From Rhodoferax sp. OV413 (GTDB taxonomy: Bacteria > Pseudomonadota > Gammaproteobacteria > Burkholderiales > Burkholderiaceae_C), in NCBI GenBank assembly GCA_945861785.1, contig CAMAWD010000019.1, forward strand, positions 22,224-86,223: a stretch of DNA of 64,000 bases. The letters run 5' to 3'. The notes beneath the pieces were generated by a model. That model was not told where the DNA came from. It saw nothing but the letters and a program-made list of their open reading frames with translations, and made no database searches. The translations under genes were made by a program, and so were the position numbers. Positions 25,419-35,451 of the stretch are shown here, one piece after another (the stretch's first letter is position 1; each line of letters begins with the position of its first letter).

Positions 25419-26164
25419 CGCTGGACAACCTGACGGTGAGTTACCGGCAGCACCCGGCCCTGCACCACATCAGCGGCCATTTCGCGCCCGGATCCCTGAC
25501 AGCGGTGGTAGGGCCCAATGGCGCCGGCAAGAGCACCTTGCTCAAGAGCATCGTCGGCTTGTTGCCCAGCGCCGGGGGCCGGTTGTCGGTGGTTCCACCG
25601 CGCGACCGCATCGCGTATTTGCCGCAGCTGAGCGAGATCGACCGCGGCTTTCCGATCAGCGTTTCCGATTGCGTCTTGCTCGGCTTGTGGCACGTGACGC
25701 GCGCCTCGGGCAACGTGACTGCGCAGATGCTGGAGCGCGTCACACAGGCCTTGCACGACGTCGGCCTGGACGGGTTCGAACGCCGCCCGATCGGCTCCTT
25801 GTCCAGCGGCCAATTGCAGCGAGTGATGTTCGCCCGCATGCTGGTGCAGGACGCCGATCTGATCCTGCTCGACGAGCCCTTTGCCGCAGTCGATGCGCGC
25901 ACCAGCGCCGCGTTGATGCGCCTGGTGCTGGACTGGCACGCCCGCCAGCGCACCGTGATCGCGGTGCTGCATGACGACACGCTGGTGCGTACGTTCTTTC
26001 CCGACACACTGCTCATTGCCCGCGAACTTGTGGGCTGGGGCTCCACGGCCAGCGTTCTGACCGAGCCCGGGCTCCGCCGCGCCCGCGCCATGGCGGAGGC
26101 CTGGGACGAATCCGCCGAAGTCTGCCGCGTCGACGACGACACGCCTGCCCGGGTGGCTGCGTGA
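25412..26164 (+). CDS. znuC: Zinc ABC transporter ATP-binding protein
   Basis: The 250-residue ATPase shows Walker A VVGPNGAGKSTLL, signature LSSGQLQRVMFAR, Walker B LILLDEPFAAVD and H-loop AVLHDD. Family and context (znuB, znuA next) identify ZnuC. The ATG at 25412 (MVTLDNLTVSYR) is the family start; an open frame runs upstream but its sequence is low-complexity. The Zn importer would be derepressed when Zur loses zinc. Confidence 0.9.
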   Translation: MVTLDNLTVSYRQHPALHHISGHFAPGSLTAVVGPNGAGKSTLLKSIVGLLPSAGGRLSVVPPRDRIAYLPQLSEIDRGFPISVSDCVLLGLWHVTRASGNVTAQMLERVTQALHDVGLDGFERRPIGSLSSGQLQRVMFARMLVQDADLILLDEPFAAVDARTSAALMRLVLDWHARQRTVIAVLHDDTLVRTFFPDTLLIARELVGWGSTASVLTEPGLRRARAMAEAWDESAEVCRVDDDTPARVAA

Positions 26165-27045
26165 TGTCTGTCTTGAGCGTCATCAGCGAAAGCGTCATCG
26201 GCCCGTTCGCCGAATTCGCCTTCATGCGGCGTGCACTGGTGGCCACTCTGGCGCTGTCACTCAGCGCCACGCCGCTCGGTGTGTTCCTCACCCTGAGGCG
26301 CATGAGCCTGCTGGGCGATGCGCTGAGCCACGCGGTGCTGCCCGGTGTCGCGATCGGTTTCATGCTGTCGGGGCTGTCCCTGGCGGCGATGGCGATGGGC
26401 GGGGTTGTCGCTGGCATCGCCGTGGCGGCGCTGGCAGGCTTGGTGAGCCGTTCTACAGCGCTCAAGGAAGACGCCAGCCTGGCAGCCATGTACCTGTTGG
26501 CGCTGGCACTGGGGGTGACACTGATCTCAAGCCAGGGGACGCAACTCGACCTGCTGCACATCCTGTTCGGCAGTGCGCTGGGCGTCGACGACCAGGGCCT
26601 GCTGCTGGTTGCCGGCGTCGCCAGCGTCAGCCTTCTGGCACTGGCGGCGCTGTACCGCGGCCTGGTGCTGGAGAGCTTCGACCCGGTGTTCCTGGCCGCC
26701 GCCGGGCGTCGTGCCTGGATCTGGCAGCAGGGCTTCCTGATGTTGGTGGTGATCAACCTGGTGGCCGGCTTCCAGACACTGGGCACGTTGATGGCGGTCG
26801 GGCTGATGATGGTGCCGGCCGTGTCCGCACGCCTGTGGCACGACAACCTGCCGGCGCAGCTGGTCAATGCCAGCGCCCAGGCCATGGTGGCCGGCGCTTC
26901 CGGGCTGCTGTTGTCCTACCACTTGGACACGCCCTCGGGCCCCACCATCATTGGCTGCACTGGCGTTTTGTACGTGCTCTCGTTGCTGTTTGCACCCGGT
27001 GGCTGGTTGCCTCGATGGCTCCCGAACCGGCACCGGGTCGCCTGA
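26164..27045 (+). CDS. znuB: Zinc ABC transporter permease
   Basis: The 293-residue membrane protein of the ABC-3 family has about eight to nine helices and the motifs LGDALSHAVLPGVAIGF, KEDASLAAMYLLALALGV and VNLVAGFQTLGTLMAVGLMMVPA. It forms the inner-membrane channel with ZnuC. The ATG at 26164 shares one base with the znuC stop (TGATG); a GTG at 26161 is possible. Confidence 0.9.
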   Translation: MSVLSVISESVIGPFAEFAFMRRALVATLALSLSATPLGVFLTLRRMSLLGDALSHAVLPGVAIGFMLSGLSLAAMAMGGVVAGIAVAALAGLVSRSTALKEDASLAAMYLLALALGVTLISSQGTQLDLLHILFGSALGVDDQGLLLVAGVASVSLLALAALYRGLVLESFDPVFLAAAGRRAWIWQQGFLMLVVINLVAGFQTLGTLMAVGLMMVPAVSARLWHDNLPAQLVNASAQAMVAGASGLLLSYHLDTPSGPTIIGCTGVLYVLSLLFAPGGWLPRWLPNRHRVA

Positions 27046-27097
27046 TGGCCCGCCCCCCCGATCAACCCCTGCACTCCACCCATCAAGGACATCTCCC

Positions 27098-28012
27098 ATG
27101 ACATCCCCATTGCGCCGGCTCACACTGGGCCTTCTCGCATCGGCAGCCCTCCTGGCCGGCCCGGCCCAGGCCGCCGACAAACTGCCCGTGACCGCCAGCT
27201 TCAGCATTCTTGGTGACCTGGTGGCGGTCGTGGGAGCAGACCGGGTCCGTGTGCTTTCCCTGGTCGGCCCCGACGAGGATGCCCATGTCTTCGAGCCCCG
27301 ACCGGCGGATGCAAAGACGATCCTGCAGTCCAGGCTGCTGGTGATCAACGGGCTGGGTTTCGAGCCCTGGGCCCAAAAGCTGGCCAAATCAGCAGGCTAC
27401 AAGGGGGACACAGTTATCGCCTCCAAGGGCGTCAAGCCGCGCGCAATGCACGGCGACAAAGGGCTTGGTCATGGCCACGAGCATGCCGATCCCCACGCCT
27501 GGCAGAGCCCGAACAACGTAGCCCAGTACGTGCGCAACATCACGGCCGCCCTGATCAAGGTCGATCCTGCCGGCTCCGACACCTATGGCGCCAACCGCGA
27601 CGCCTACATCCGGGAGCTGCAATCGCTGGACGCCTGGATCCGGACGCAATTGGCAAGCATCCCGGCCCCGCAACGCAAGGTCATCACCTCGCACGATGCG
27701 TTCGGTTACTTCGCGGCGGAGTACCAGCTGCGCTTTCTGGCTGCGCAGGGCGTATCCACCGAGAGCGCCCCGAGTGCCAAGGAGGTGGGAGAGCTGGTGC
27801 GTCAGATCAAGCGCGAAAAAATCCGCACTGTGTTCGTCGAAAGCATGAGCGACCCCAAGCTGGTCGCCCAGCTCGCCAAGGACGCTGGCGCGAGCGTGGG
27901 TGGCAGCCTGTATTCGGACGCCCTGTCCGCGGCCAACCAACCCGGCTCCACCTACCTGCTGATGATGCGCCACAACGTGACGCAACTGGTGCAGGGGATG
28001 AAGCAGAACTGA
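27098..28012 (+). CDS. znuA: Zinc ABC transporter substrate-binding protein
   Basis: The 304-residue periplasmic protein of cluster A-I begins with a signal peptide (RLTLGLLASAALLAGPAQA). Metal ligands are expected at the His of DEDAHVFEPRP, the His of HADPHAWQSP, the His of ITSHDAFGYFA and the Asp of SLYSDALS. A short His-rich loop (GHGHEHADPH) is present, as in zinc-specific members. It lies 52 bp after znuB; the ATG follows a weak AAGGA. With ZnuD and ZnuCB it completes a zinc route from outside to cytoplasm. Confidence 0.92.
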   Translation: MTSPLRRLTLGLLASAALLAGPAQAADKLPVTASFSILGDLVAVVGADRVRVLSLVGPDEDAHVFEPRPADAKTILQSRLLVINGLGFEPWAQKLAKSAGYKGDTVIASKGVKPRAMHGDKGLGHGHEHADPHAWQSPNNVAQYVRNITAALIKVDPAGSDTYGANRDAYIRELQSLDAWIRTQLASIPAPQRKVITSHDAFGYFAAEYQLRFLAAQGVSTESAPSAKEVGELVRQIKREKIRTVFVESMSDPKLVAQLAKDAGASVGGSLYSDALSAANQPGSTYLLMMRHNVTQLVQGMKQN

Positions 28013-28313
28013 GGTTGTCCATGCTCCCGGAAAACAACGATCTGACAGCCGACCGCGCTCGCATTCTTCACGCGGCGCTTGAGCCAGCCAGCCTGCCTGA
28101 CCTTGCCGCTGGAAGACCTGGCACTGACCAATGCGTCGCTGGTGATCTTCCGGGATTCGTCTTGCCACGGCGACCTGCCGCGCACGGATGTGATCGGGCC
28201 ATTACGCGAACTTCGCCGACGCTTTGAGCCCCCAAGAACCGTGTCTGCATGGGTCTGCCGACCCGCTGACATCCTGTCCCGGCATACAGCACACACACAA
28301 AGGCCCGCGCACC
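28013..28313 (+). other. 301-bp spacer between znuA and the CobW gene
   Basis: No convincing gene. One frame is stop-free from about 28046 to beyond 28320 and contains LTLPLEDLALTNASLVIFRDS and [15 protein letters not shown], which looks coding-like but has no credible start. It may be a decayed gene or a long leader for the CobW operon. I see no GCAAY-N3-GTTGC box here. Confidence 0.35.
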
Positions 28314-29582
28314 GTGTCACCCCAGACTTCCCGCAGCTCCAAGGACTCCCGCCTGCCCGTCACCGTGTTGTCGGGCTTTCTGGGCGCCGGCAAAACGACC
28401 CTGCTCAACCATGTGCTGGCCAACCGCGAGGGCTTGCGGGTCGCGGTCATCGTCAACGACATGAGCGAGGTGAACATCGATGCCAGGGTGGTCAACAACA
28501 GCGCCGCCAACGCTGGCGCGGCGCTGTCACGCACAGAAGAGAAGATGGTTGAAATGAGCAATGGCTGCATTTGCTGCACCTTGCGAGAAGACCTGCTGCT
28601 GGAAGTGCGCAAGCTCGCAGCAGAGCGGCGTTTCGACTACCTGCTGATCGAGTCCACCGGCATTGGCGAGCCCATGCCAGTGGCGGCCACCTTTGACTTC
28701 GAAGACGAAAACGGCGACTCGCTCAATGACGTGGCGCGCATCGACACCATGGTCACGGTCGTCGATGCGTTGAACCTCCTGAGGGATTTCACGGGTCGGG
28801 ATCTGCTGGCCCACCGGGGCGAAGTCGCGGGCGAGGACGACAACCGCAGCCTCGCCACGCTGCTGACCGAACAGATCGAGTTTGCAGACGTCGTGGTGGT
28901 GAACAAGATCGATCTGGTGGACCACCGCCGCCGCGCGGACGTCGCCGCGGTGATCAAGGCACTGAACCCGGCTGCTGAACTGGTGTTCACTGACCATGGC
29001 GAGTTGCCCCTTGCCTCCATCCTCGGCACCGGAAAATTCGACCTGGAACGCGCCAGTGCCATGCCTGGCTGGGCGCAAGAACTCGCAGGTCAGCACACCC
29101 CTGAAACCGAGGCGTACGGCGTCAGCAGTTTCGTACTGCGCAGCGTCGACCCGCTGCACCCTCAACGCTTTTCGGAATTCATGGAGATGCCCTTGCCCGG
29201 CCTGCTCCGTGCCAAGGGTTATGTGTGGTTGGCGAGCCGCCCAGAGTGGGTCGTGAGTTACTCCCGCGCAGGCAACGTGGCCACCCATGAGCCGATGGGC
29301 CAGTGGTGGGCTGCCGTGCCGCATGCACGGTGGCCGGCCCCTGGCACCCCGGAGCGCGAAGGTATCCGCGACAACTGGAAAGAGCCCTATGGCGACCGAA
29401 TCAACGAGGTCGTGTTCATCGGCGCCCAGATGGACCGCAGCGCCATCGAGCAGGCCTGGAAGGCCGCGCATCTGAACTTCACCGAGACCCGCAAGGGCAT
29501 GAAAGGCTGGGCCAGGCTGCGTGATCCTTTTCCAGCATGGCAACGCAAGGACGTAGCGGCGACGCTGAAGGGTATCACTTGA
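28314..29582 (+). CDS. CobW-family GTPase (zinc metallochaperone type), large form
   Basis: The 422-residue P-loop GTPase has [20 protein letters not shown] (Walker A), the metal-binding CxCC motif in [23 protein letters not shown] (guanine specificity, NKxD) and a C-terminal CobW domain with [14 protein letters not shown] and [13 protein letters not shown]. Zur-regulated CobW proteins (ZigA, ZagA, Zng1 type) deliver zinc to client enzymes when zinc is scarce. The start is GTG at 28314, just before the conserved part. It is followed by the DUF1636 gene with a TTGA overlap. Confidence 0.88.
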   Translation: MSPQTSRSSKDSRLPVTVLSGFLGAGKTTLLNHVLANREGLRVAVIVNDMSEVNIDARVVNNSAANAGAALSRTEEKMVEMSNGCICCTLREDLLLEVRKLAAERRFDYLLIESTGIGEPMPVAATFDFEDENGDSLNDVARIDTMVTVVDALNLLRDFTGRDLLAHRGEVAGEDDNRSLATLLTEQIEFADVVVVNKIDLVDHRRRADVAAVIKALNPAAELVFTDHGELPLASILGTGKFDLERASAMPGWAQELAGQHTPETEAYGVSSFVLRSVDPLHPQRFSEFMEMPLPGLLRAKGYVWLASRPEWVVSYSRAGNVATHEPMGQWWAAVPHARWPAPGTPEREGIRDNWKEPYGDRINEVVFIGAQMDRSAIEQAWKAAHLNFTETRKGMKGWARLRDPFPAWQRKDVAATLKGIT

Positions 29583-29986
29583 GCACCGAGATATTGGTCT
29601 GTGTACTGTGCCGCCCGGCGGGGACAGCGCGCGAACTGCCGCGTGCCGGGCTGGCCTTGTTCGAAGTGGTGCATGAAGCAGGCTTGCGCGACGGCCAGCC
29701 CTTTGCGGTGCGGGCGATCGAATGCATGAGCGCCTGTGACCGGTCGTGCACTGTGGCAATACAGGCGCCTGGCAAGACGACCTACCTGTTTGGCGGCCTG
29801 CTTCCCACGCTGGCGTACGCCAATGATGTGCTGGCCTGCGCGCGCCTGCATGAAAGCAGCCCTGATGGCTGGATGGCACGCGAGTGCCGCCCGGGCACGT
29901 TGCGCGAGGGCATTCTGGCGCGTATTCCCGCTTCATTGGCGCTACCCCAACCAGGCAGTCTGACAGCTGCGCCGGAGACGGCATGA
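29579..29986 (+). CDS. DUF1636 family metal-binding protein
   Basis: The 135-residue protein has ILVCVLCRP and [29 protein letters not shown], the Cys pattern of DUF1636, a thioredoxin-like ferredoxin-type fold. These genes recur beside CobW and FecCD-type importers, so a metal sensing or delivery role is inferred. The start is TTG at 29579, overlapping the CobW stop (TTGA); its own stop overlaps the ABC ATPase start (ATGA). Confidence 0.78.
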   Translation: MSTEILVCVLCRPAGTARELPRAGLALFEVVHEAGLRDGQPFAVRAIECMSACDRSCTVAIQAPGKTTYLFGGLLPTLAYANDVLACARLHESSPDGWMARECRPGTLREGILARIPASLALPQPGSLTAAPETA

Positions 29987-30828
29987 GCTGCTCGGCGCTC
30001 GACCTGCGGGCCGTGGGCTACCGTACCGGGCGCGGCGAGGTGCTGGTTGCGCCGGTGACGCTGCAACTCGCAGCCGGGCAGCACCTGGCCGTAGTCGGGC
30101 CCAATGGTGCCGGCAAATCGACCTTGCTGCGGTTGCTGGGCGGGACACTCAAGCCCAGCTTTGGCGAAGTGCGGATCGACGACCAGCCTGTGCACGGCAT
30201 GCGTGCAGACGAACGCGCCCGCACCATCGCCGTGCTCGGCCAAAATGACCAAACCGACGTCCGCCTGCGGGTTGTGGACTACGTGGGCCTGGGCTGCCTG
30301 CCCCATCGAAACCACCGAACCAGCGACCAACTGGACGTCCAGGTTGCCCAAGCCATGGAACGCTGCCAGTTGCAAGCGCTGGCAGTGCGCGCGATGGGCA
30401 GCCTTTCGGGCGGAGAGCGCCAGCGCGCCCACCTGGCACGGGCACTGGCACAAGCGCCAAAGCTGCTACTGCTGGACGAGCCCACCAACCACCTGGACCC
30501 GCGCGCTGCACTCGACTTGCTGCACGGCGTAGCCACGCTGGGTATCACGGTAGTGGCGGTGCTGCACAACCTGGCGCTGGTACCGCAGTGGGCGGACCGT
30601 GTCGCCGTGTTCCAGCGCGGTGCCCTTGTCGCGTTCGACGCGCCACCCGCCGCACTGTCCTCGGTGCGCGTGCACCAGGTCTTCGGCATCCACTCGTTCT
30701 ATTTGCCGCACCCCGAGACCGCGCAGCCCCTGCTGGTCATGGACACCTGCGCCGCACCAGCGCCGCAGCGCCGCCACAGCGCTGTGCGTCAGAGTTTTTT
30801 CAGCCACTACGAGGAACTATCCCCATGA
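29983..30828 (+). CDS. ABC transporter ATP-binding protein (FecE/BtuD-like)
   Basis: The 281-residue ATPase shows Walker A VVGPNGAGKSTLL, signature LSGGERQRAHLARAL, Walker B LLLLDEPTNHLDP and H-loop AVLHNL. The linkage to a FecB/BtuF-like binding protein and a FecCD permease makes this a metal-chelate type importer. The last 30 residues are an unusual Ala/His/Arg-rich tail. It overlaps both neighbours by 4 bp (ATGA). Confidence 0.87.
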   Translation: MSCSALDLRAVGYRTGRGEVLVAPVTLQLAAGQHLAVVGPNGAGKSTLLRLLGGTLKPSFGEVRIDDQPVHGMRADERARTIAVLGQNDQTDVRLRVVDYVGLGCLPHRNHRTSDQLDVQVAQAMERCQLQALAVRAMGSLSGGERQRAHLARALAQAPKLLLLDEPTNHLDPRAALDLLHGVATLGITVVAVLHNLALVPQWADRVAVFQRGALVAFDAPPAALSSVRVHQVFGIHSFYLPHPETAQPLLVMDTCAAPAPQRRHSAVRQSFFSHYEELSP

Positions 30829-31775
30829 AACCTGCCATCGCTACGCTAGTGCTTGCCCTTGCGGCGTCTGTCGCATCGGCGCAGAACTTTCCACTCACGG
30901 TTGACAATTGCGGCGAACCTCTGACGTTTACCGCGCCGCCCAAGCGTGCCATCGTGCACGACATGAACATGACCGAGATGGCGCTGGCATTGCAGCTTAA
31001 CCAGTCGATGGTAGGCGTGACCGGCATCACCGGCTGGTACAAGGCCGGGCCTGAGTTCAAGCAGGCGCTTGGCAGCATCCCCGAACTGGCACCCAAATAC
31101 CCGACTCTCGAAAACCTCCTTGCAGCCAATCCAGACTTCTTCTTTGCCGGTTGGAACTACGGCATGAAGGTCGGCGGCGATGTCACTCCGACCAGCCTTG
31201 CCAAGTACAACATCAAGACACTGGTCTTGAGCGAGAGTTGCATTCATGTCAATAAAACCCGCCCGGCAGCGTCGATGGATCTTTTGTACACGGATTTTGT
31301 CAAGCTCGGCAGCATCTTCGGCAAGGCGCAGCAGGCCACTGCCATGGTCGCCCAGTGGAAGTCACGGCTCGCACAGATCAAGCCGGTAAACGCTGCCAGG
31401 GACACCCGGGTGTTCCTGTTCGACTCGGGTGAAGACAAGCCGTTCACCGCTGGCAAATACGCCATCCCCAGCGCGATGATCGAGGCCGCCGGCGGGCGCA
31501 ACATCATGGCTGACATGGAGACCAGTTGGGGAACAACATCCTGGGAAACCGTCGCAACCCGCAATCCACAGTTCCTGGTGCTGCTCGACTACCAGGACGG
31601 CAACGGTGTCACCAAGCTGCTGCAGTTTCTGAAGTCGCACCCGGCCATGAAGGAGACCGATGCGGTTCGTAATGGACGCTTTGTTGCGCTTCGTTACGCC
31701 GAGTTGACGCCCGGCCCCGCCAACATCGAGGCGATCGAGAAGATTGCCAAGGTCATGGCGGCGAGCATCAAGTGA
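30825..31775 (+). CDS. FecB/BtuF-type periplasmic binding protein
   Basis: The 316-residue protein has a signal peptide (MKPAIATLVLALAASVASAQ) and the two-lobe helical-backbone fold of cluster A-II: PPKRAIVHDMNMTEMALALQL, LENLLAANPDFFFAGWNYGMK, and FLKSHPAMKETDAVRNGRFVAL. Family members bind siderophores, haem, cobalamin or other metal chelates. Two CobW GTPases and DUF1636 in the same run suggest a zinc- or cobalt-bearing ligand rather than iron. Ligand not established. Confidence 0.85.
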   Translation: MKPAIATLVLALAASVASAQNFPLTVDNCGEPLTFTAPPKRAIVHDMNMTEMALALQLNQSMVGVTGITGWYKAGPEFKQALGSIPELAPKYPTLENLLAANPDFFFAGWNYGMKVGGDVTPTSLAKYNIKTLVLSESCIHVNKTRPAASMDLLYTDFVKLGSIFGKAQQATAMVAQWKSRLAQIKPVNAARDTRVFLFDSGEDKPFTAGKYAIPSAMIEAAGGRNIMADMETSWGTTSWETVATRNPQFLVLLDYQDGNGVTKLLQFLKSHPAMKETDAVRNGRFVALRYAELTPGPANIEAIEKIAKVMAASIK

Positions 31776-32803
31776 TCACTGGCCGCGCCTACGCGGTAGC
31801 GATGACAGGTGGCGCAGTGCTGCTGACGCTGCTGATGTTTGTCGCAGTTGCCAAAGGCAGCACGCCCATACCGCTGCCAGCCGTGGCGGCTTCATTGCTC
31901 GGTCCGTGGGCCAACGCCGCGGGCCTACCCGCGGTAGCGCCGACCGTGCAGCAAATCGTGCTCGACCTGCGCGTGCCGCGCGCCGTGCTGGGGGCCGTGG
32001 TGGGCGCGGGCCTGGCGATGGTCGGCGTCGTGCTGCAGACGGTCACGCGCAACGATCTAGCCGACCCTTTTCTGTTCGGGCTGTCCTCCGGTGCCAGCGC
32101 CGGCGCCGTCGCGGTCATCACCATCACGGGCGAATTGCTCGGTATCTGGACTCTGCCATTGGCCGCCCTCGCTGGCGGCCTGTTGTCTGCCACGGCGGTG
32201 CTGGCGATTGTGAAGCGCTGTGAAGGCAGCGGTCCCGAGAAGCTCATCCTGGCCGGGCTGGCAAGCTCTTTCCTGTTTGGCGCGATTACACACTTCCTGG
32301 TATTTTCTGGTGACCAACGGGCTGCCCATTCAGTGTTGTTCTGGACCCTTGGCGGTCTTGGCCTGGCGCGCTGGGACAACCTGCCCCTGGCACTGCTTGG
32401 CTTGCTGCTGCTGTCGGCTTTTGCGCTGGCGCGTCGGCACGCTCTGAACGCGCTGTTGGCAGGCGAAGAAACCGCAACAACCCTGGGCATCGATACCGCA
32501 CGCCTGCGCTCCGAGGTGTTTGCGGTCGCCGCCGTGGCCACTGCATGCTTCGTCGCGCTGACCGGTGTGATCGGCTTTGTCGGGCTGATGGTGCCGCATC
32601 TGGCGCGTGCGCTGGTTGGCGCTCTGCACGGACGACTGCTGGCCGTGTCGGCGCTGGGTGGCGCTGGATTGCTGCTCAGCAGTGACCTGTTTTGCCGCAC
32701 CGTGCTGCCGCCACAAGAGTTGCCTGTCGGCATCGTGACTGCAGCTATCGGCGGCCTGTTTGTAGTGTTTCTCGTCCTGGGCGGATCGAACCGCCACAAC
32801 TGA
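31772..32803 (+). CDS. FecCD-family ABC transporter permease
   Basis: The 343-residue protein has about ten hydrophobic segments and the family motifs [56 protein letters not shown] and [13 protein letters not shown] (shown in part by family landmarks). Start is GTG overlapping the preceding stop (GTGA). It would form the channel for the chelate bound by the upstream binding protein. Confidence 0.88.
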   Translation: MITGRAYAVAMTGGAVLLTLLMFVAVAKGSTPIPLPAVAASLLGPWANAAGLPAVAPTVQQIVLDLRVPRAVLGAVVGAGLAMVGVVLQTVTRNDLADPFLFGLSSGASAGAVAVITITGELLGIWTLPLAALAGGLLSATAVLAIVKRCEGSGPEKLILAGLASSFLFGAITHFLVFSGDQRAAHSVLFWTLGGLGLARWDNLPLALLGLLLLSAFALARRHALNALLAGEETATTLGIDTARLRSEVFAVAAVATACFVALTGVIGFVGLMVPHLARALVGALHGRLLAVSALGGAGLLLSSDLFCRTVLPPQELPVGIVTAAIGGLFVVFLVLGGSNRHN

Positions 32804-32831
32804 CCATGACATTTTTCATCAAGGAGTCACC

Positions 32832-33842
32832 ATGAACGCAACCCAAATCCCCGTCACCATCCTCACCGGTTTTCTCGGCAGTGGCAAGACCACGCTGCTC
32901 AACCGCATCCTGAAGGAACAACACGGCCACCGCATTGCGGTGATCGAAAACGAGTTCGGCGAGGCCGGCATCGACAACGAACTGCTGGTGCAGGACCGCG
33001 ATGAACAGATCATCGAGATGAACAACGGCTGCATCTGCTGCACCGTGCGCGGCGACCTGGTGCGGATCCTGGGCGAACTGGCGCACAAGCGCAGCACCGG
33101 CAAGCTGCAGTTCGACCGTGTGGTGATCGAGACCACCGGGCTGGCTGATCCGGCACCGGTAGCCCAGACCTTTTTCGTCGACGAGGACATCAGCCAGCGC
33201 TATCTGCTGGACGCGATCGTCACACTGGTGGATGCCAAACACGCACCTGCCCAGCTCGACGCGCACCACGAGGCGCAAGAGCAGGTCGGGTTTGCCGACC
33301 GCCTGCTGCTCACCAAGACAGATCTGGTGCCGGCCGCCGATGCGCAGGCGCTGCGGGCCCGACTGGCAAGGATGAATCCGCGCGCCAGGATTGCCGACGC
33401 GCACCACGGCGTAGCCGATATCGACGACCTGCTGGACATCCGCGGCTTCAACCTGAACGCCATCCTCGAGATCGAGCCCGACTTCCTGACCGACGTGGAC
33501 CATGAACACGACGACGACGTCACCTCCTTCGTTTTCCGCGAAACGCGGCCACTGGACCTGGAGCGCATAGAGGAGTTCCTGAGCGTCATGGTGCAGACCT
33601 ACGGCGTCAACCTGATGCGCTACAAGGGCATATTGCACATCCAGGGCGTCGACCAGCGCGTCGTGTTCCAGGGCGTCCACATGCTGATGGGGTCGGACGC
33701 CGGCGCGCCCTGGAAAAAGGGCGAACAGCGCGGCTCCAAACTGGTCTTCATCGGCCGAGGCATGCCACGTGCCCTGCTCGAACAAGGTCTTGCGCAATGC
33801 GTCGCGGCGGTCAGCCCGGCCGCCACACCAGCGCACCCGTGA
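32832..33842 (+). CDS. CobW-family GTPase, YjiA-like
   Basis: The 336-residue GTPase has [19 protein letters not shown], the CxCC motif in [24 protein letters not shown] and LLTKTDLV (TKxD in place of NKxD), then an acidic/His stretch [12 protein letters not shown] before the C-terminal domain. It differs clearly from the longer CobW at 28314-29582. AAGGAG lies 7 nt before the ATG. Having two CobW proteins flank a FecBCD-like importer suggests chaperoned delivery of the imported metal. Confidence 0.88.
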   Translation: MNATQIPVTILTGFLGSGKTTLLNRILKEQHGHRIAVIENEFGEAGIDNELLVQDRDEQIIEMNNGCICCTVRGDLVRILGELAHKRSTGKLQFDRVVIETTGLADPAPVAQTFFVDEDISQRYLLDAIVTLVDAKHAPAQLDAHHEAQEQVGFADRLLLTKTDLVPAADAQALRARLARMNPRARIADAHHGVADIDDLLDIRGFNLNAILEIEPDFLTDVDHEHDDDVTSFVFRETRPLDLERIEEFLSVMVQTYGVNLMRYKGILHIQGVDQRVVFQGVHMLMGSDAGAPWKKGEQRGSKLVFIGRGMPRALLEQGLAQCVAAVSPAATPAHP

Positions 33843-33886
33843 CCATTGTCTTTGTTTCGTCCAACCACCTCACACAGGAACACCCC

Positions 33887-35451
33887 GTGACCAACCATTC
33901 CCCTCGCCTTGCAGGCCGTCTGAACCTGGCCGTCGCTGCCCTGATCGCTGCCGCCACATGCTCGGCCATGCCCGCGCATGCCGCAGCGGCCGACAAGAAG
34001 ACGATGCAGATCGCCGCCCCGTGGGAGATCGGCAGCCTCGATCCCGCCAAGGCCGGTTATATCTTCACACGCATGCAGGTCAGCGAGACGCTGGTCGGTG
34101 TAGATGCGCAGGGCGGTCTCGCGCCAGGTCTGGCCAGCGGGTGGGAGGTGTCTGCGAACCAGTTGGTCTGGCGCTTCCGGTTGCGCCCTGGCGCGAAGTT
34201 CCACGACGGCGCCACGCTGACCCCGGCCGATGCCGTGCGCGCCCTGGAGCGGGCCCGCGCCAACCCCGGGGTGCTGGGCAATGCGCCCGTGCAGAAGATC
34301 AGCGCCGACAAAGACGCGGTGGTGTTCGAACTCAGCAGGCCGTTCAGCCCGTTGGCTGCGTTCCTTGCCCACGCCAGCACCCAGATTCTTGCGCCGGCGT
34401 CTTATGCCGCGGACGGCACCGTGAAGGCCGTGGTGGGCACCGGCCCGTACAAGATCGCCAGCATCCAGCCACCTCAAAAGATGGAGGTCGAGCGGTTCGA
34501 CGGCTGGCAAGGAAAGAAGCCCGCGATCGAACGCGTGGGATACCTGGCGGTCGGGCGCGGCGAGACGCGCAACATGCTCGCCAACAGCGGCCAGGCCGAC
34601 CTGGTGTTCACCCACGACCCGGCCAACTTCGACCGGCTCAAGGCCCAGAAGAAGCTGAAATTCGAAAGCATGGCAATTCCGCGCACCATCTACATCAAGG
34701 TCAATGCCGCACACCCGGCGCTCAAGGATGTGGCGACGCGGCGTGCACTCAGCCTGGCGATCGACCGCACCGGCATCGCCACGGGCGTGATGCGGGAGCC
34801 CCGCGCCGCGGCGACGCAGCTGTTTGCTCCGGTGATGCAGGAATGGCATGTCCCGGCCCTGCAGTCCCTGGGCCGCGACCTGGCCCAGGCGCGCGAGTTG
34901 CTCAAGTCCGCCGGCTGGACACCCGGCCCAGGCGGTGTGCTGCAACGAGATGGCAAACCCTTCAAGGTAACGATGCGCACCTTCTCCGACCGGCCCGAGT
35001 TGCCGACCATCGCGACCGCCATCCAGGCCCAGCTCAAGGAGGTCGGCATCGACATGGCCGTGGCGATCATGAACTCGGGCGAGATTCCGGGCGGGCACAA
35101 GGATGGCTCGCTGGAGCTCGCCCTGCTGGCGCGCAACTATTCGCTGGTGCCGGACCCGGTGGGCACCCTGCTGCAGGACTTCGGCCCCACCGGAGGCGAT
35201 TGGGGTGCAATGAACTGGACCAGCGCCGCCCTGCGCGATGCCATTGCCGCACTCAGTGCGCCAGCGACGCCAACCGGCGCTCGGTGTTGCGCGGCACCAT
35301 CGCCACCATCCTGCAGGCTGATCTGCCGGTGATTCCGGTGATCTGGTACCAGCACACGACCACGTACAGCGCACGCATCTCCAATGTGTCGATCGATCCG
35401 CTGGAGCTCTCCTACCGCATCGACCAAATGCAGTGGACGGGCCGGGATTGA
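33887..35451 (+). pseudogene. Nickel/peptide-type ABC binding protein (SBP family 5), frameshifted near the 3' end
   Basis: The reading frame from the GTG at 33887 has a signal peptide (to AHAAAA), then APWEIGSLDPAKAGYIFTRM and other SBP_bac_5 features, up to TSAALRDAIAALS at about 35258. In that frame it then runs into APATPTGARCC... and stops at 35332. One base back, the conserved end appears: SDANRRSVLRGTIATILQ, LPVIPVIWYQHTTTYS and ELSYRIDQMQW to the stop at 35451. Adding one base near 35262-35268 gives one 521-residue protein. No slippery site is visible, so it is a mutation or a sequencing error. The family includes NikA/CntA metal and opine-metal binders. Confidence 0.85.

Noticed and set aside
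35255..35335. Programmed -1 ribosomal frameshift in the binding-protein gene
   Set aside because: The direction would fit, but there is no X XXY YYZ slippery heptamer or clear downstream pseudoknot, and this family is not known to use recoding.
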